Positions 7,292 through 15,710 are shown, numbered from the stretch's first letter. The stretch is DNA of 23,618 nt from CAYJGN01 sp964369635 (GCA_964369635.1 CAYJGN010000029.1:1-23618), one strand, 5' to 3'. Made by a program: numbers and translations. The notes: a model not told the origin generated them from the sequence alone.

Positions 7292-8071
7292 TTAAAGCTT
7301 TTCAAGACAGGTAATTGAAGCATAGCTTTTATCTCTCTCTTCTATTCTGTTTATGCTGGTATCCACCTTATAAACCTGCGCTATACTCTCTTTGCTAACA
7401 ATCTCCGCACTATCTCCGAATTTCACAACCCTGCCTTTTTTCATAAGTAACGATTTATCGGCAATCCGAAGTGCATGTTCGGGGTAGTGGGTATTGAAAA
7501 TACAGGATATTCCTCGCTCTTTTAGCCGTTGCAGAGTATCGAGCACAGTTATCTGATTATAATAGTCGAGGTTCGACTCAGGCTCATCGAGTATTAGAAA
7601 CTTCGGACTCAAAACAAGACTCCTCGCAAGAAGCACCATCTGAAGCTCTCCGCCGCTTATCCTGTGGATATTCTTCCCATAAAGATTTTCTATCTCAAGC
7701 CATTCCATAATTTCCAAAACTGCCTCTAAATCGGCTTTTGTCGGCTGTTTTGCAAGGGCGATATGCATGCTTCTGCCCATCAAAATCATATCTTCAACAA
7801 GAAAAGATGTGTTATAGTTTTTTGCCTGCGGAACATACCCAACCTCTTTATAAAGCGCTCTGCCATAGTCATAGACCGAGCGACCGTTTAGGTTGCACTG
7901 CCCGCTCTCGATATTATTTATCCCGAGCAGACATTTAAGAAGAGTTGTCTTCCCAGCTCCATTAGGACCGAGTACCGCTAAAATTTCACCGCTTTTTACC
8001 GAAAAGCTTATATCTTGGAGCAACGGTTTATCCAGGGTATATCTAAAACTTAGATCTTTTATCTCAAACAT
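7292..8071 (-). CDS. iron/siderophore-type ABC transporter ATP-binding protein
   Basis: An ATPase of 259 residues of the FecE/BtuD type. Walker A is GPNGAGKTT (35-43), the Q-loop is Gln82, the signature is ISGGE (138-142, Ile for the usual Leu), Walker B is FLILDEPESNLD with Asp162 and Glu163, and the switch His is His195 in NTHYPEHA. It powers import through the permease encoded just upstream. The ATG at 8071 shares its first base with the permease stop (TAATG), a sign of translational coupling; the longer upstream frame would run into the permease gene. It is the last gene of the three-gene operon, which ends at the bidirectional hairpin. Confidence 0.92.
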   Translation of the reverse strand: MFEIKDLSFRYTLDKPLLQDISFSVKSGEILAVLGPNGAGKTTLLKCLLGINNIESGQCNLNGRSVYDYGRALYKEVGYVPQAKNYNTSFLVEDMILMGRSMHIALAKQPTKADLEAVLEIMEWLEIENLYGKNIHRISGGELQMVLLARSLVLSPKFLILDEPESNLDYYNQITVLDTLQRLKERGISCIFNTHYPEHALRIADKSLLMKKGRVVKFGDSAEIVSKESIAQVYKVDTSINRIEERDKSYASITCLEKL

Positions 8072-9099
8072 TATAGCCTTGCACCCCCTGTTTTTCGCAC
8101 AAGTGCTATAAATATCGGAGCTCCGATAATTGCGGTGATAACCGATATCGGTATTCCACCGGCAACAAGATTTCTCGATAACGTGTCGGTTATAACAAGC
8201 GCAGTTGCTCCAAAGCATATACCTACCGGTAGCACATGTCTGTTGTCACTTCCAAATACCATTCTTGCGATGTGCGGTGCTAATATTCCAAGCCAGCCAA
8301 CCATTCCACAGAGCGATATTGATGTTGCGGTGCAGACTGTTGCCGAAATAAGCACAACCGTTCGAAGCGCCCGAACAGGCACGCCGAGCGTTTTTGCTTC
8401 GTATTCATCGAGAGATAGCGAGTTTAACCGCCATCTAAAGATAAATAATAAAATAAGGGCTATCAAGATAAACGGAAAGGCTATTATCAGTGAGCCTAAA
8501 TTTGCTCTGTTTAGACTTCCCATAAGCCAATATGTTATCTCAGGTAGGGTTTCATTTGGGTCTGCCATCATCTGGGTCATTGCCGTCCCCGATTGAAATA
8601 GCGCCGCTATCGCAATACCGCTGAGTATTAGCGTTGTGGGCGATGAGCGTCCTTTTCTGCCGCTACTTATTAAAAAGGTGAGTGCCACCGCTATAATCCC
8701 ACCGGTGAACGCGAATAGTTGGACAAGGATGGAAGAAAGACCAAATAGCAGAGCAAGGCAGGCGCCGAAACCGGCACCTGCAGATACTCCCAAGGTATCA
8801 GGCGCTGCAAGCGGATTTGAAAACACCGCTTGAAAGGCAACTCCCGCCGCCGATAATGCCGCTCCTGCCATGAGGGCGAGCAGTATTCGAGGCAACCTTG
8901 AATTGATTATTACTGTATAAACTGTTTTGTCAACATCTCCCTCGCCACCGCCAAAAAATTGCAAGAGTGCTGCGAGTGTGTCTGTTGGATTAACATAGTA
9001 TTTACCAATCCCGAGACAGATAATAGCCGTTAAAAACGGCATTATCACAAGAAGAGGTAACAATCGTCTGAATTTTTTCTTTTCGCTACTTATCTGCAT
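8071..9099 (-). CDS. FecCD-family ABC transporter permease
   Basis: A protein of 342 residues, usual for the family, with about ten hydrophobic helices. Typical FecCD/BtuC segments are seen: SRLPRILLALMAGAALSAAG, FSNPLAAPDTLGVSAGAGFG, GMVGWLGILAPHIARMVFGS for the ATPase-contact region, and the ending GGIPISVITAIIGAPIFIAL. The family forms a homodimeric channel for iron-siderophores, haem or cobalamin. Start and stop overlap the neighbouring genes by one base each (TAATG at both junctions). A single permease gene indicates a homodimer rather than the FecC plus FecD pair. Confidence 0.93.
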   Translation of the reverse strand: MQISSEKKKFRRLLPLLVIMPFLTAIICLGIGKYYVNPTDTLAALLQFFGGGEGDVDKTVYTVIINSRLPRILLALMAGAALSAAGVAFQAVFSNPLAAPDTLGVSAGAGFGACLALLFGLSSILVQLFAFTGGIIAVALTFLISSGRKGRSSPTTLILSGIAIAALFQSGTAMTQMMADPNETLPEITYWLMGSLNRANLGSLIIAFPFILIALILLFIFRWRLNSLSLDEYEAKTLGVPVRALRTVVLISATVCTATSISLCGMVGWLGILAPHIARMVFGSDNRHVLPVGICFGATALVITDTLSRNLVAGGIPISVITAIIGAPIFIALVRKTGGARL

Positions 9100-10232
9100 T
9101 AGTCCTGAGCGAGCAGGTCAGCTACTTCTTCATCGGTAAGGTCTATTCCGAATAGCGAGTAGTGGGTTTTAACTTCTTCTGATATATCAACATCAGCATA
9201 AGCATCAGGATATGCTGATGTTGCAACCCATAATAGTGATAGCGATGCATCTGGTGATAGCGCATACCAGTTGAATAGTCCTACTGGGAATTTGAATATT
9301 CTATCATTTTCAGCAGCATCTATAACCGACCATGTATGACCTGCAACAGCCCCGTCGCTCATCATCTGCGATGGTGTGTATGCCGAGAAAGATGAAAGAT
9401 AGATAACATTCGGATCAAATCCGATAACCTCTTCCATGTTTGACTCCCAACCTACAACATCAACCGCAACATTTGAAATACCTGATGTTCCGAGCCAGAA
9501 ACCGCCATAGTAGTCGTTATTTGAAACCTCTATTATATTCTCAGAATAGTCTGGAAGCATAAGTCCTGATAGCATATCCGCATCAGCAATAGTTGCTGTT
9601 GTGCTCTCAACTAAATCGCGAATTCTGCTTGAATTCTCTATAAGAGCATCAGCTTTTTCTTCTTCATCAAAGATAGTTCCGAGAATTTCATACCAACTGT
9701 TTGCTGTTTTGAGTGTATCTGTACCATCTGCTGTGCTTGTTAGGCCAACTGTTGGTATTCCTGATTCACGAAGTATGTTGTAGTTTTCTTCATGTCCTGA
9801 TGAAACGATAATTAGGTCATGCTCTGTTGCTAAAATTTCCTCAACTTCAAAGTTTGGACCCATTCCAACTGTTGGAATATCTGCAAATCCAGGGAAAACT
9901 CTATCTATCCAGATTGGGTAGTTTAGCGAATTTCCAGGCATTGCAACGATATTATCGGTTGTTCCTGTGAACTGAATTAGAAATGATGAGAAAGGAGGAA
10001 GACCCGCAACTGCTATTTTAGTTGGCTCCTCTTCAATAGTTACTTCATTTCCCGCTTGATCTGTGAAAGTTATCGGATAGTGTGCCATTTCACTCTCGCT
10101 GCTTTGGCTCTCACTCTCTGAGCCACTCTGCGAGCTGTCCTCTGTGTCGCTATCATCTGCCGCAGGACTGCAACCTGCAAGAAGGATTACTGATAGCATT
10201 AGTGCCATGATTAGTGATAAAATTCTTTTCAT
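9099..10232 (-). CDS. iron/siderophore-type ABC transporter substrate-binding lipoprotein
   Basis: A lipoprotein of 377 residues. The signal peptide ends in LLAGC with Cys21 lipidated; a Ser/Glu/Asp-rich linker (22-48) leads to a class III periplasmic-binding-protein fold beginning PITFTDQAGNEVTIEEEPTK, as in FepB/FhuD/BtuF proteins. EVEEILATEHDLIIVSSG and EEVIGFDPNVIYLSS mark the two lobes. Iron-siderophore is the likeliest ligand given the metal-box promoter, but haem or cobalamin cannot be excluded from sequence. The start at 10232 is set by GGAGAG at 10236-10241; the reading frame stays open upstream without a better start. First gene of the importer operon. Confidence 0.9.
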   Translation of the reverse strand: MKRILSLIMALMLSVILLAGCSPAADDSDTEDSSQSGSESESQSSESEMAHYPITFTDQAGNEVTIEEEPTKIAVAGLPPFSSFLIQFTGTTDNIVAMPGNSLNYPIWIDRVFPGFADIPTVGMGPNFEVEEILATEHDLIIVSSGHEENYNILRESGIPTVGLTSTADGTDTLKTANSWYEILGTIFDEEEKADALIENSSRIRDLVESTTATIADADMLSGLMLPDYSENIIEVSNNDYYGGFWLGTSGISNVAVDVVGWESNMEEVIGFDPNVIYLSSFSAYTPSQMMSDGAVAGHTWSVIDAAENDRIFKFPVGLFNWYALSPDASLSLLWVATSAYPDAYADVDISEEVKTHYSLFGIDLTDEEVADLLAQD

Positions 10233-10258
10233 TATTCTCTCCTTTTGTTTCATTGCGG

Positions 10259-10292
10259 TTAGTTTTACCAAACTAATGTTAGCATAAACTAA
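10259..10292 (-). promoter_or_regulatory. DtxR/IdeR-like operator pair over the promoter
   Basis: On the minus strand TTAGTTTATGCTAACATTA (10292-10274) agrees with the classical 19-base DtxR/IdeR box TTAGGTTAGGCTAACCTAA at 15 positions. It covers the spacer and the -10 element. Directly downstream a second palindrome, TTAGTTT-4 bases-AAACTAA (10276-10259), covers the start site. Binding at either would block transcription, so iron (or manganese) repression is likely. No DtxR-type gene is in the window. Confidence 0.6.
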
Positions 10293-10304
10293 CTCACTTG
10301 TCAA
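10276..10304 (-). promoter_or_regulatory. promoter of the ABC importer operon
   Basis: Read on the minus strand, a consensus TTGACA (10304-10299), a 17-base spacer and TAACAT (10281-10276) with an extended -10 TG just before it. Predicted start near 10269, leader about 37 bases. Confidence 0.75.
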
Positions 10305-10401
10305 CTTTTTGTGCCTCTTCGGCTTATAGAGCTCAGATAAACTGCCATTAAAGGCTCTTTTGCCTGTTTTGTTAATTTCGCTACCTCTTTCTGCGTACGC
10401 G

Positions 10402-10492
10402 AAACGCCCGCCCGCACAAAACGCATAAAATGCGTTTCCACCGCGAAAGCGCGGTGGCGACGACCGAAGGTCGTCTGTGCGGGCGGGCGTTT
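10402..10492. repeat. GC-rich cloverleaf element (17-bp stem enclosing three hairpins)
   Basis: A perfect 17-bp outer stem, AAACGCCCGCCCGCACA (10402-10418) with TGTGCGGGCGGGCGTTT (10476-10492), encloses three perfect hairpins end to end: 10419-10437 (8 bp, loop AAA), 10438-10457 (8 bp, loop AAAG) and 10459-10475 (7 bp, loop GAA). Only C10458 is unpaired at the junction. It is much richer in GC than its surroundings and contains no convincing gene. On the plus strand it runs into TTTTT (10490-10494). It could be a mobile REP/MITE-like element, a structured RNA, or a cruciform-forming protein site; it is not a tRNA. Confidence 0.85.
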
Positions 10493-10599
10493 TTCCATAT
10501 TTCCACAAATTATCCTTTAAAAGCTATTCGCTCTGTAAAATAAAGACTTAATATCCCTCTCCTAAACCCTATTTTCATATACTCTTTTAAGCTCAGTCG

Positions 10600-11178
10600 C
10601 TAAATAGCAACCTCAACTCCCTCAGCCGCTGCAATATCCGCAAGAGCACCTTCAAGCTCACCTATTGCTGCGTTAATCTCACTCCTCTGCTCTGAATAGT
10701 CGGTTGGAGCCTCTGGCTCTCCTGCCTCCTCTATCTCATCTGCAAGGCTATCATGCTCTTTTGAGTCTTCATTTCTTGTTGCTAAGAGCTTTGCCGAGGA
10801 ATACATTTCAGGGTAATTCTCAAGCAAAAGCTTCTCATCTTGCGCAGGCACTCTATCGCCGTTTATTATCCTCATAGAAATTTTCATGCATTTAATAAGA
10901 ATATCCATCATCCGCATAGCGCCCTCAATCTGCGACTTTGAAGCCGCTAAATCAGACTCCATCTGCTCTTTTTGACTAAGCACTTCAAGCGCCGCCCTCT
11001 TTTCCTCCAAAAAAAGCTCTATTGCATTCTTATCATAATCCTCATATGGTTTTTTTGAAAAGCTATCCGTTTTCTTATCTGCAACAGGTGGCAAACTCGT
11101 CTCTTTATCAGTAGCTATATCTTTAAGTAGTTGTGCATTCTTCTCTGCATAATTATAAACATCAATATTTATTTTCAT
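10600..11178 (-). CDS. hypothetical helical protein
   Basis: A protein of 192 residues that I do not recognise. It is rich in Glu, Lys and Ala and predicted almost all helical, with coiled-coil-like stretches at about 50-105 (ELFLEEKRAALEVLSQKEQM onward) and at the C-terminus (SEINAAIGELEGALADIAAA). There is no signal peptide or membrane segment. The middle segment MRMMDILIKCMKISMRIING is the most hydrophobic and may be a conserved helical core. GGAGG at 11184-11188 is well placed before the ATG, which supports it as a real gene. Neighbours give no clue: deoC lies upstream with its own terminator, and the cloverleaf element lies downstream. Confidence 0.65.
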   Translation of the reverse strand: MKINIDVYNYAEKNAQLLKDIATDKETSLPPVADKKTDSFSKKPYEDYDKNAIELFLEEKRAALEVLSQKEQMESDLAASKSQIEGAMRMMDILIKCMKISMRIINGDRVPAQDEKLLLENYPEMYSSAKLLATRNEDSKEHDSLADEIEEAGEPEAPTDYSEQRSEINAAIGELEGALADIAAAEGVEVAI

Positions 11179-11399
11179 AATTTTTCCTCCAAGAAACTTT
11201 GCTATACATAATTTATATCGACGAAAATCAAATTTTAATAATTCGCATAATCGCTAAATTTCAGCTCATATTTCCATCATATTTACGTTAAAAATAAGCT
11301 TTTTAAATTATCAAATGCTATAAAGAATTTAAAAGCACCCAAGATACCACAAAATATATTTTTCAACTTATACCTATTTATATAATCGACTAATTGCAA

Positions 11400-11437
11400 A
11401 AAAGGGATTTTGTTATATCTCAAACAAAATCCCTTTT
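11400..11437 (-). terminator. intrinsic terminator of deoC
   Basis: A perfect 15-bp stem, AAAAGGGATTTTGTT (11400-11414) with AACAAAATCCCTTTT (11423-11437), and an 8-base loop. Read on the minus strand it runs into TTTTTTGC, 26 bases after the deoC stop. The 221 bases from here to the hypothetical gene are AT-rich with no clear signal beyond that gene's ribosome binding site. Confidence 0.88.
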
Positions 11438-11462
11438 ATCTCTCGGTAAAGTGTTACCTATT

Positions 11463-12149
11463 TTAATATCCGCCCGTATTTTTCGAATTTTCTCCAGCGT
11501 CCATGGCTTTTGCAATTTTCACAAGCCTGCTTGTTCCAAGCCTATTAGCTCCAAGCTCTATAAATTTCTGCGCATCTTCAAATGAGGATATGCCGCCGGC
11601 AATCTTTATCAAAAGACCCTCTGGTCTATTTTTACTAAAAATTTCGGCGTCTGCAAATGTTGCACCAGAAGCCGCAAACCCAGTTGATGTCTTTATATAA
11701 TTCGCACCTGCATCAAAAACAACTGCGCACATTTTCGCCTTTTCATCATCTGTTAAAAGGCAAGTTTCAATTATAACCTTTAAAATTTTATCGCCAACCG
11801 CTTTTTTAACTGCGCGAATTTCATCCTCAACATACTTATAATTTTCAGCCTTTAGCTCACCAATATTTATAACCATATCTATCTCACATGCGCCGTTTGA
11901 AACAGCTTCACCCACTTCAAAAACCTTTGCAGCTGTTGTCATATTTCCGTTTGGAAAACCTATAACGGTGCATACTGGAAGTTTGCCATCAAGATAGTCC
12001 GCTGCCCTCTTAACATAGCACTGAGGAATACAAACTGAAGCAACTTTATAGAAAAGCGCATCGTCGCATATCTCTTTTATATCTTTCCATCTCGCATCCT
12101 GCAAAAGCAACGTATGGTCAACAATAGCTAAAACCTTATCTCTATCCAT
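11463..12149 (-). CDS. deoC: deoxyribose-phosphate aldolase
   Basis: A protein of 228 residues, normal for the short bacterial form. It cleaves 2-deoxyribose-5-phosphate to glyceraldehyde-3-phosphate and acetaldehyde in deoxynucleoside breakdown. The TIM-barrel catalytic residues are visible: Asp91 in CEIDMVINIG, Schiff-base Lys153 in YIKTSTGF and the second Lys182 in IKIAGGIS. The phosphate-binding GGISS and LGTSRLV segments follow. The loop is IKIAGGISS rather than the more usual VKAAGGIRT, a modest variation. It stands alone, with its own consensus promoter and terminator and no other deo gene nearby. Confidence 0.95.
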   Translation of the reverse strand: MDRDKVLAIVDHTLLLQDARWKDIKEICDDALFYKVASVCIPQCYVKRAADYLDGKLPVCTVIGFPNGNMTTAAKVFEVGEAVSNGACEIDMVINIGELKAENYKYVEDEIRAVKKAVGDKILKVIIETCLLTDDEKAKMCAVVFDAGANYIKTSTGFAASGATFADAEIFSKNRPEGLLIKIAGGISSFEDAQKFIELGANRLGTSRLVKIAKAMDAGENSKNTGGY

Positions 12150-12182
12150 AATCCACCTCTATATTCTATATTATTTATTTTG

Positions 12183-12211
12183 ATTATATAGCGATATTAT
12201 AGATATGTCAA
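12183..12211 (-). promoter_or_regulatory. consensus promoter of deoC
   Basis: On the minus strand TTGACA (12211-12206), a 17-base spacer and TATAAT (12188-12183): both hexamers perfect. Predicted start near 12176, about 27 bases before the deoC start codon. Confidence 0.85.
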
Positions 12212-12309
12212 CAAATTATGTTTAAATAATAACATTTTGCAGTTTCATTCTCACATGCTAACAAAGCCACTGTAAATTAACCGCTCGACTTTACCTGCAA
12301 TCAAAGTTT

Positions 12310-14103
12310 CTAAAAACCCGTTCCATACAAAACAGGGAACGAATCAGCATAATCGCCGTAGGTGAGGGACCCATCCATCTTGCTTAAAAACGGATAGTAG
12401 CTATATTCATTGTTCGTCGAAGAGCTTGTGAAAACCACCTCAATATCTGAATACAAATCGCTCTCGTTGCAAGTAAGCATAAGTATCTCGCCAGAAGCTA
12501 AGCTATATAGCAGCTCACCTCTAATATCCTCTCCGTTATCCCCTATTGAATTTCTATAGATATCCATCTCACCGCTAATTCCCCAGCCGCTCGTGATGAG
12601 ATAATTTTCATATCCGCCAAAGTTCTGATAGGAAACATAATCATATTGATCTTGATGAATATAATAGTCGGCTCCTGTATATGTAGCTATATCGCTAAAT
12701 GGATTTTCTCCCGCAGCTCCAAGCTCAAACGTTGAGCCAAGATGCAAAACATGAATCGGGTCATCTCCATACTCTGGAAGGTATGAGTAGAATTTATCAG
12801 ATAAAATCTCATAAACTTTATAGGTTGGATCATCTACAGTCCGCCCAACTATAACCCACATTCTATATGTACCAAAAGCTATCTGCGGTGACGCAGTCGA
12901 TACATCAAAGTCATGAACTTCATCAACCCAAATTCTTACTATCTCATAATCAATGAGGTCGTTCAATGTCGAGTCTGGTATGTTGAGTTCTGCCGCTAAG
13001 TCCTCAACCATATAGACTGTTTCTTTTCCATATTCACTTATTTCAAGCTGCTGCGCACTATGAATAATATATCCTGGAATAAATCTATTATCGTTTATAC
13101 TGTCGATAAATAGCTGTGCATCGCCCTCTTCAGTAACTTCGCGTATCCAGTCTTCATCCTTTAGTATCTGCGATTTAAAGTAGTCTATTACCACCGCTTC
13201 CGCTTCATATCGTGGGATATATTCATTTATAACAAATCGTCCCTCAAAGAATGCGCTATTTCCAAAATCTCCCTCAACGCTTTGATAATCCTCTAAAAAT
13301 TCATATGTATCATCAAGCACTTCCTTTGCAGCAGAAACATCCCACTCTGTACCGCCAACTATAACATACCGCTCAACATCACTATACCAATATTCATATT
13401 CTTCTCTATATTCATCATATGAAGCGTGAATTCCATCAACAAAGAACATATCATATACCTCTGTTGCTTCGTTCCATTCAGCATCAAACTCCATCATAGT
13501 AGTTAAATCATTATCCGCTGACATCGTCCAGTAGTCTCTTGTTTCAGGTGTGAAATAATATGTAAACTCACTTGTCAACAGATAAGTCACCCCGTCGATA
13601 ACCGTCTTTTCAAAAACAGCCCTCTCGCCAGCTTCACCCTCTATCACAAGCGGCAGCTCTCCAACATGATAAAGCTCATTTTCACTGGTCAATGAAAAAA
13701 TCTGAATATCATAACCTTCATCAAATTCATAGGTTTCATATCCGGTATTATCATAAACACGCACCAATAAAAGCTCTAAAATTCCATCGTCATTTAGATC
13801 AATTAGCTCAGCGTATGCAAGATTATAGATAGCATAAATGTCACCATTTTCACCAGTACCGATATTTGTTTGGTATGGGGTCAAATTTGGATTTGGGTAC
13901 TGCAAAAATGCTGTTTTGTATGACTCAAGCAGTGATTTATATATACCGTAATTAGGCTCGGTTACAACATTCTCTCCACCGCTCTCACTCGAAGCGCTAT
14001 TCTTTCCCCCTTGCCCACTATCACTCACTTCTCCCCCTCCACCACCACAGGATGCGAGGAGAAGCGCAAGTGATAAAATAATTAATGCAACAATTTTTTT
14101 CAT
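12310..14103 (-). CDS. large hypothetical lipoprotein
   Basis: A protein of 597 residues. The signal peptide ends in LLASC with Cys19 as the lipidation site, followed by a Gly/Ser/Glu linker (20-47). The mature protein is very acidic and rich in Tyr, with AELIDLNDDGILELLLV at about 78-94, a DxNxDGxxE pattern like the calcium-binding loop of FG-GAP/VCBS repeats. The rest looks like several alpha/beta units with many strands (for example VERYVIVGGTEWDVSAAKEV, QIAFGTYRMWVIVG) but matches no family I can name. It should sit on the outer membrane face. The start codon follows GGTGGTG. No substrate or partner can be inferred from the neighbours. Confidence 0.8.
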   Translation of the reverse strand: MKKIVALIILSLALLLASCGGGGGEVSDSGQGGKNSASSESGGENVVTEPNYGIYKSLLESYKTAFLQYPNPNLTPYQTNIGTGENGDIYAIYNLAYAELIDLNDDGILELLLVRVYDNTGYETYEFDEGYDIQIFSLTSENELYHVGELPLVIEGEAGERAVFEKTVIDGVTYLLTSEFTYYFTPETRDYWTMSADNDLTTMMEFDAEWNEATEVYDMFFVDGIHASYDEYREEYEYWYSDVERYVIVGGTEWDVSAAKEVLDDTYEFLEDYQSVEGDFGNSAFFEGRFVINEYIPRYEAEAVVIDYFKSQILKDEDWIREVTEEGDAQLFIDSINDNRFIPGYIIHSAQQLEISEYGKETVYMVEDLAAELNIPDSTLNDLIDYEIVRIWVDEVHDFDVSTASPQIAFGTYRMWVIVGRTVDDPTYKVYEILSDKFYSYLPEYGDDPIHVLHLGSTFELGAAGENPFSDIATYTGADYYIHQDQYDYVSYQNFGGYENYLITSGWGISGEMDIYRNSIGDNGEDIRGELLYSLASGEILMLTCNESDLYSDIEVVFTSSSTNNEYSYYPFLSKMDGSLTYGDYADSFPVLYGTGF

Positions 14104-14181
14104 AAATACACCACCTTGAATTATTCGACTAAATAAGTTTTTTTATATATCTTGATTTTAACATATCACATACCACTTTTC

Positions 14182-14205
14182 AAATGTGCTAAAAAGCACA
14201 TTTTT
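14182..14205. terminator. hairpin with T-run in the fprA-lipoprotein gap
   Basis: AAATGTGCT (14182-14190), AAAA, AGCACATTT (14195-14203), then T's on the plus strand to 14205. It looks like a plus-strand terminator, although no plus-strand gene is seen upstream; on the minus strand it could only be a secondary stop for fprA transcripts. Confidence 0.4.
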
Positions 14206-14323
14206 AATATTAGCCTTTTCGCTCCCGTGAAACATCTTCAAAGCTTAGATAAACTGGCAATTTGTTCGCGAAATAGGAGAAAAATTATTATAAAATCTTG
14301 TCAAACTTCCTTTACCAAAATAA

Positions 14324-14349
14324 TAGCAGACTATATTTCAAGTCTGCTA
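14324..14349 (-). terminator. probable terminator of the flavodiiron gene
   Basis: TAGCAGACT (14324-14332) pairs with AGTCTGCTA (14341-14349), 9 bp with an 8-base loop. On the minus strand TTATTTTGG follows, a moderate U-tract, 44 bases after the stop of the flavodiiron gene. Confidence 0.6.
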
Positions 14350-14392
14350 AATAATTTATAAAACTTCATTCGCTTTTTTATTTAAACACCTA

Positions 14393-15574
14393 TTAGCTCA
14401 GTTTATTTACAAACTCTGCTGCAAGTTTCTCTATCATCTTTTTTTCATTACTATCAGCATCTCCTTTAATAGTAACGTCATTTTCTGCAAACTCTAAATT
14501 CTTGCAACCCTCAACCATCGCTTTCATCGTCTTTATAGCATTCGGTGCCCATGAAGTGTTTTCCATAAACCCTATAAATTTATTTTGGAAATTGCGCTCG
14601 ACAAGCCCGTGTATGAAGCTGTGCATATGCGGGAAGATGCTCATATTGTAAGTCGGAGAAGCAAGCAGAATTTTTCCATATCTGAAAGCTTGTGAAATAG
14701 CTATAGATTTGTTTTCTAGTGTTATCTTGTAAACAGCGATATCGCAAATCCCGCTCTCCTCAAGCTTTTTCGCAAAATGCAAAACAGCCTTCTCGGTATT
14801 GCCGTATATCGAGCAGTACCCGATAAAAACACCCTCTTTTTCAGCTCTATAGCAAGACCAAATATCATAGTAGTTTATATAATCCTCTATATTACCTTTG
14901 AGTGCTGGCCCGTGCAACGAGCAGATAATTTCAATGGAAAGTCCGCCAAGTTTTTTCAAAAGAGCCTGCACCTGCATCCCATATTTTCCGACTATTCCAA
15001 TATAATACCTACAAGCTTCATCTGCCCATACGCTTGGCAAAATCTCATCATCTTCTTTATATACGCCAAATGTTCCAAAAGCATCAGCGGAAAACAATAC
15101 TCTCTCAGTGCTTTCATAAGCCACCATAACTTCCGGCCAATGAACCATAGGCGCCATAAAAAATTTAAAGGAATGCTTTCCTGTTGATAGTGTATCCCCT
15201 TCTTTCACATCAAGACGATGAAGATCGCAAGCATTCGGAAAGAATCTGCTAATCATATCAAAACTCTTAGCCGTTGAAACAATTAGCGCGTTTGGATATT
15301 TCTTTATAAATTCGCCTAACGACCCAGAATGGTCAGGCTCCATATGCAAAATAATTAGATAATCAACCTCTCTGCCGCCCAAAGACTTCTCAAGATTTAA
15401 AAGCCACTCATCACAGAAATTCACATCAACTGCATCAAAAACAGCAACCTTTTCATCTAAAACAAGATACGAATTATACGAAATACCGAGCGGCACAGGG
15501 TATTGCCCCTCAAAATTGCCTATTTCAAAATCGTCCACTCCGATATTAACTATGCTATCGGTAATATATTTCAT
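14393..15574 (-). CDS. fprA: A-type flavodiiron protein (O2/NO reductase)
   Basis: A protein of 393 residues, the standard class A length. The N-terminal metallo-beta-lactamase-like domain carries the diiron ligands: His77, Glu79, Asp81 and His82 in HMEPDHSG, His145 in MVHWPE, Asp164 in SADAFG and His221 in SLHGPA. The C-terminal flavodoxin domain (about 249-393) has the FMN phosphate loop SIYGNT (255-260) and an ASPTYN segment. Such proteins reduce O2 to water or NO to N2O in the cytoplasm of anaerobes, taking electrons from rubredoxin or a similar carrier. No rubredoxin is encoded nearby. GAGGTG precedes the ATG, and the promoter carries a palindrome that may be an operator. Confidence 0.93.
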   Translation of the reverse strand: MKYITDSIVNIGVDDFEIGNFEGQYPVPLGISYNSYLVLDEKVAVFDAVDVNFCDEWLLNLEKSLGGREVDYLIILHMEPDHSGSLGEFIKKYPNALIVSTAKSFDMISRFFPNACDLHRLDVKEGDTLSTGKHSFKFFMAPMVHWPEVMVAYESTERVLFSADAFGTFGVYKEDDEILPSVWADEACRYYIGIVGKYGMQVQALLKKLGGLSIEIICSLHGPALKGNIEDYINYYDIWSCYRAEKEGVFIGYCSIYGNTEKAVLHFAKKLEESGICDIAVYKITLENKSIAISQAFRYGKILLASPTYNMSIFPHMHSFIHGLVERNFQNKFIGFMENTSWAPNAIKTMKAMVEGCKNLEFAENDVTIKGDADSNEKKMIEKLAAEFVNKLS

Positions 15575-15636
15575 TTTTACACCTCAAATCCGTTTGTAAA
15601 TGCCTTTTAAAAGGCTGTTGAAAATTCACTTTTATT

Positions 15637-15665
15637 ATTATACTATATTAGTATACAAATTACAA
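15637..15665 (-). promoter_or_regulatory. promoter of the flavodiiron gene with overlapping palindrome
   Basis: On the minus strand TTGTAA (15665-15660), spacer 17, TATAAT (15642-15637). A palindrome TATACTA-TAT-TAGTATA (15639-15655) overlaps the -10 and spacer and looks like a repressor operator. It does not match Rex or Fur consensus sites that I know. Confidence 0.6.
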
Positions 15666-15710
15666 CTTTTATTTTATTATCTGCAAAAGCCGGCAAAAAA
15701 TGCCTGTTGT

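Noticed and set aside
8135..8833. Plus-strand frames opposite the permease gene
   Set aside because: They are antisense shadows of a well-supported FecCD permease and have no ribosome binding sites.
10301..10508. Minus-strand reading frames through the cloverleaf, including an N-terminal extension of the substrate-binding protein
   Set aside because: They are by-products of the GC-rich palindromes. The binding protein has a clear signal peptide and ribosome site at 10232.
14152..14361. Small plus-strand gene of 69 codons
   Set aside because: No ribosome binding site, the frame crosses two hairpins, and the translation has no recognisable features.
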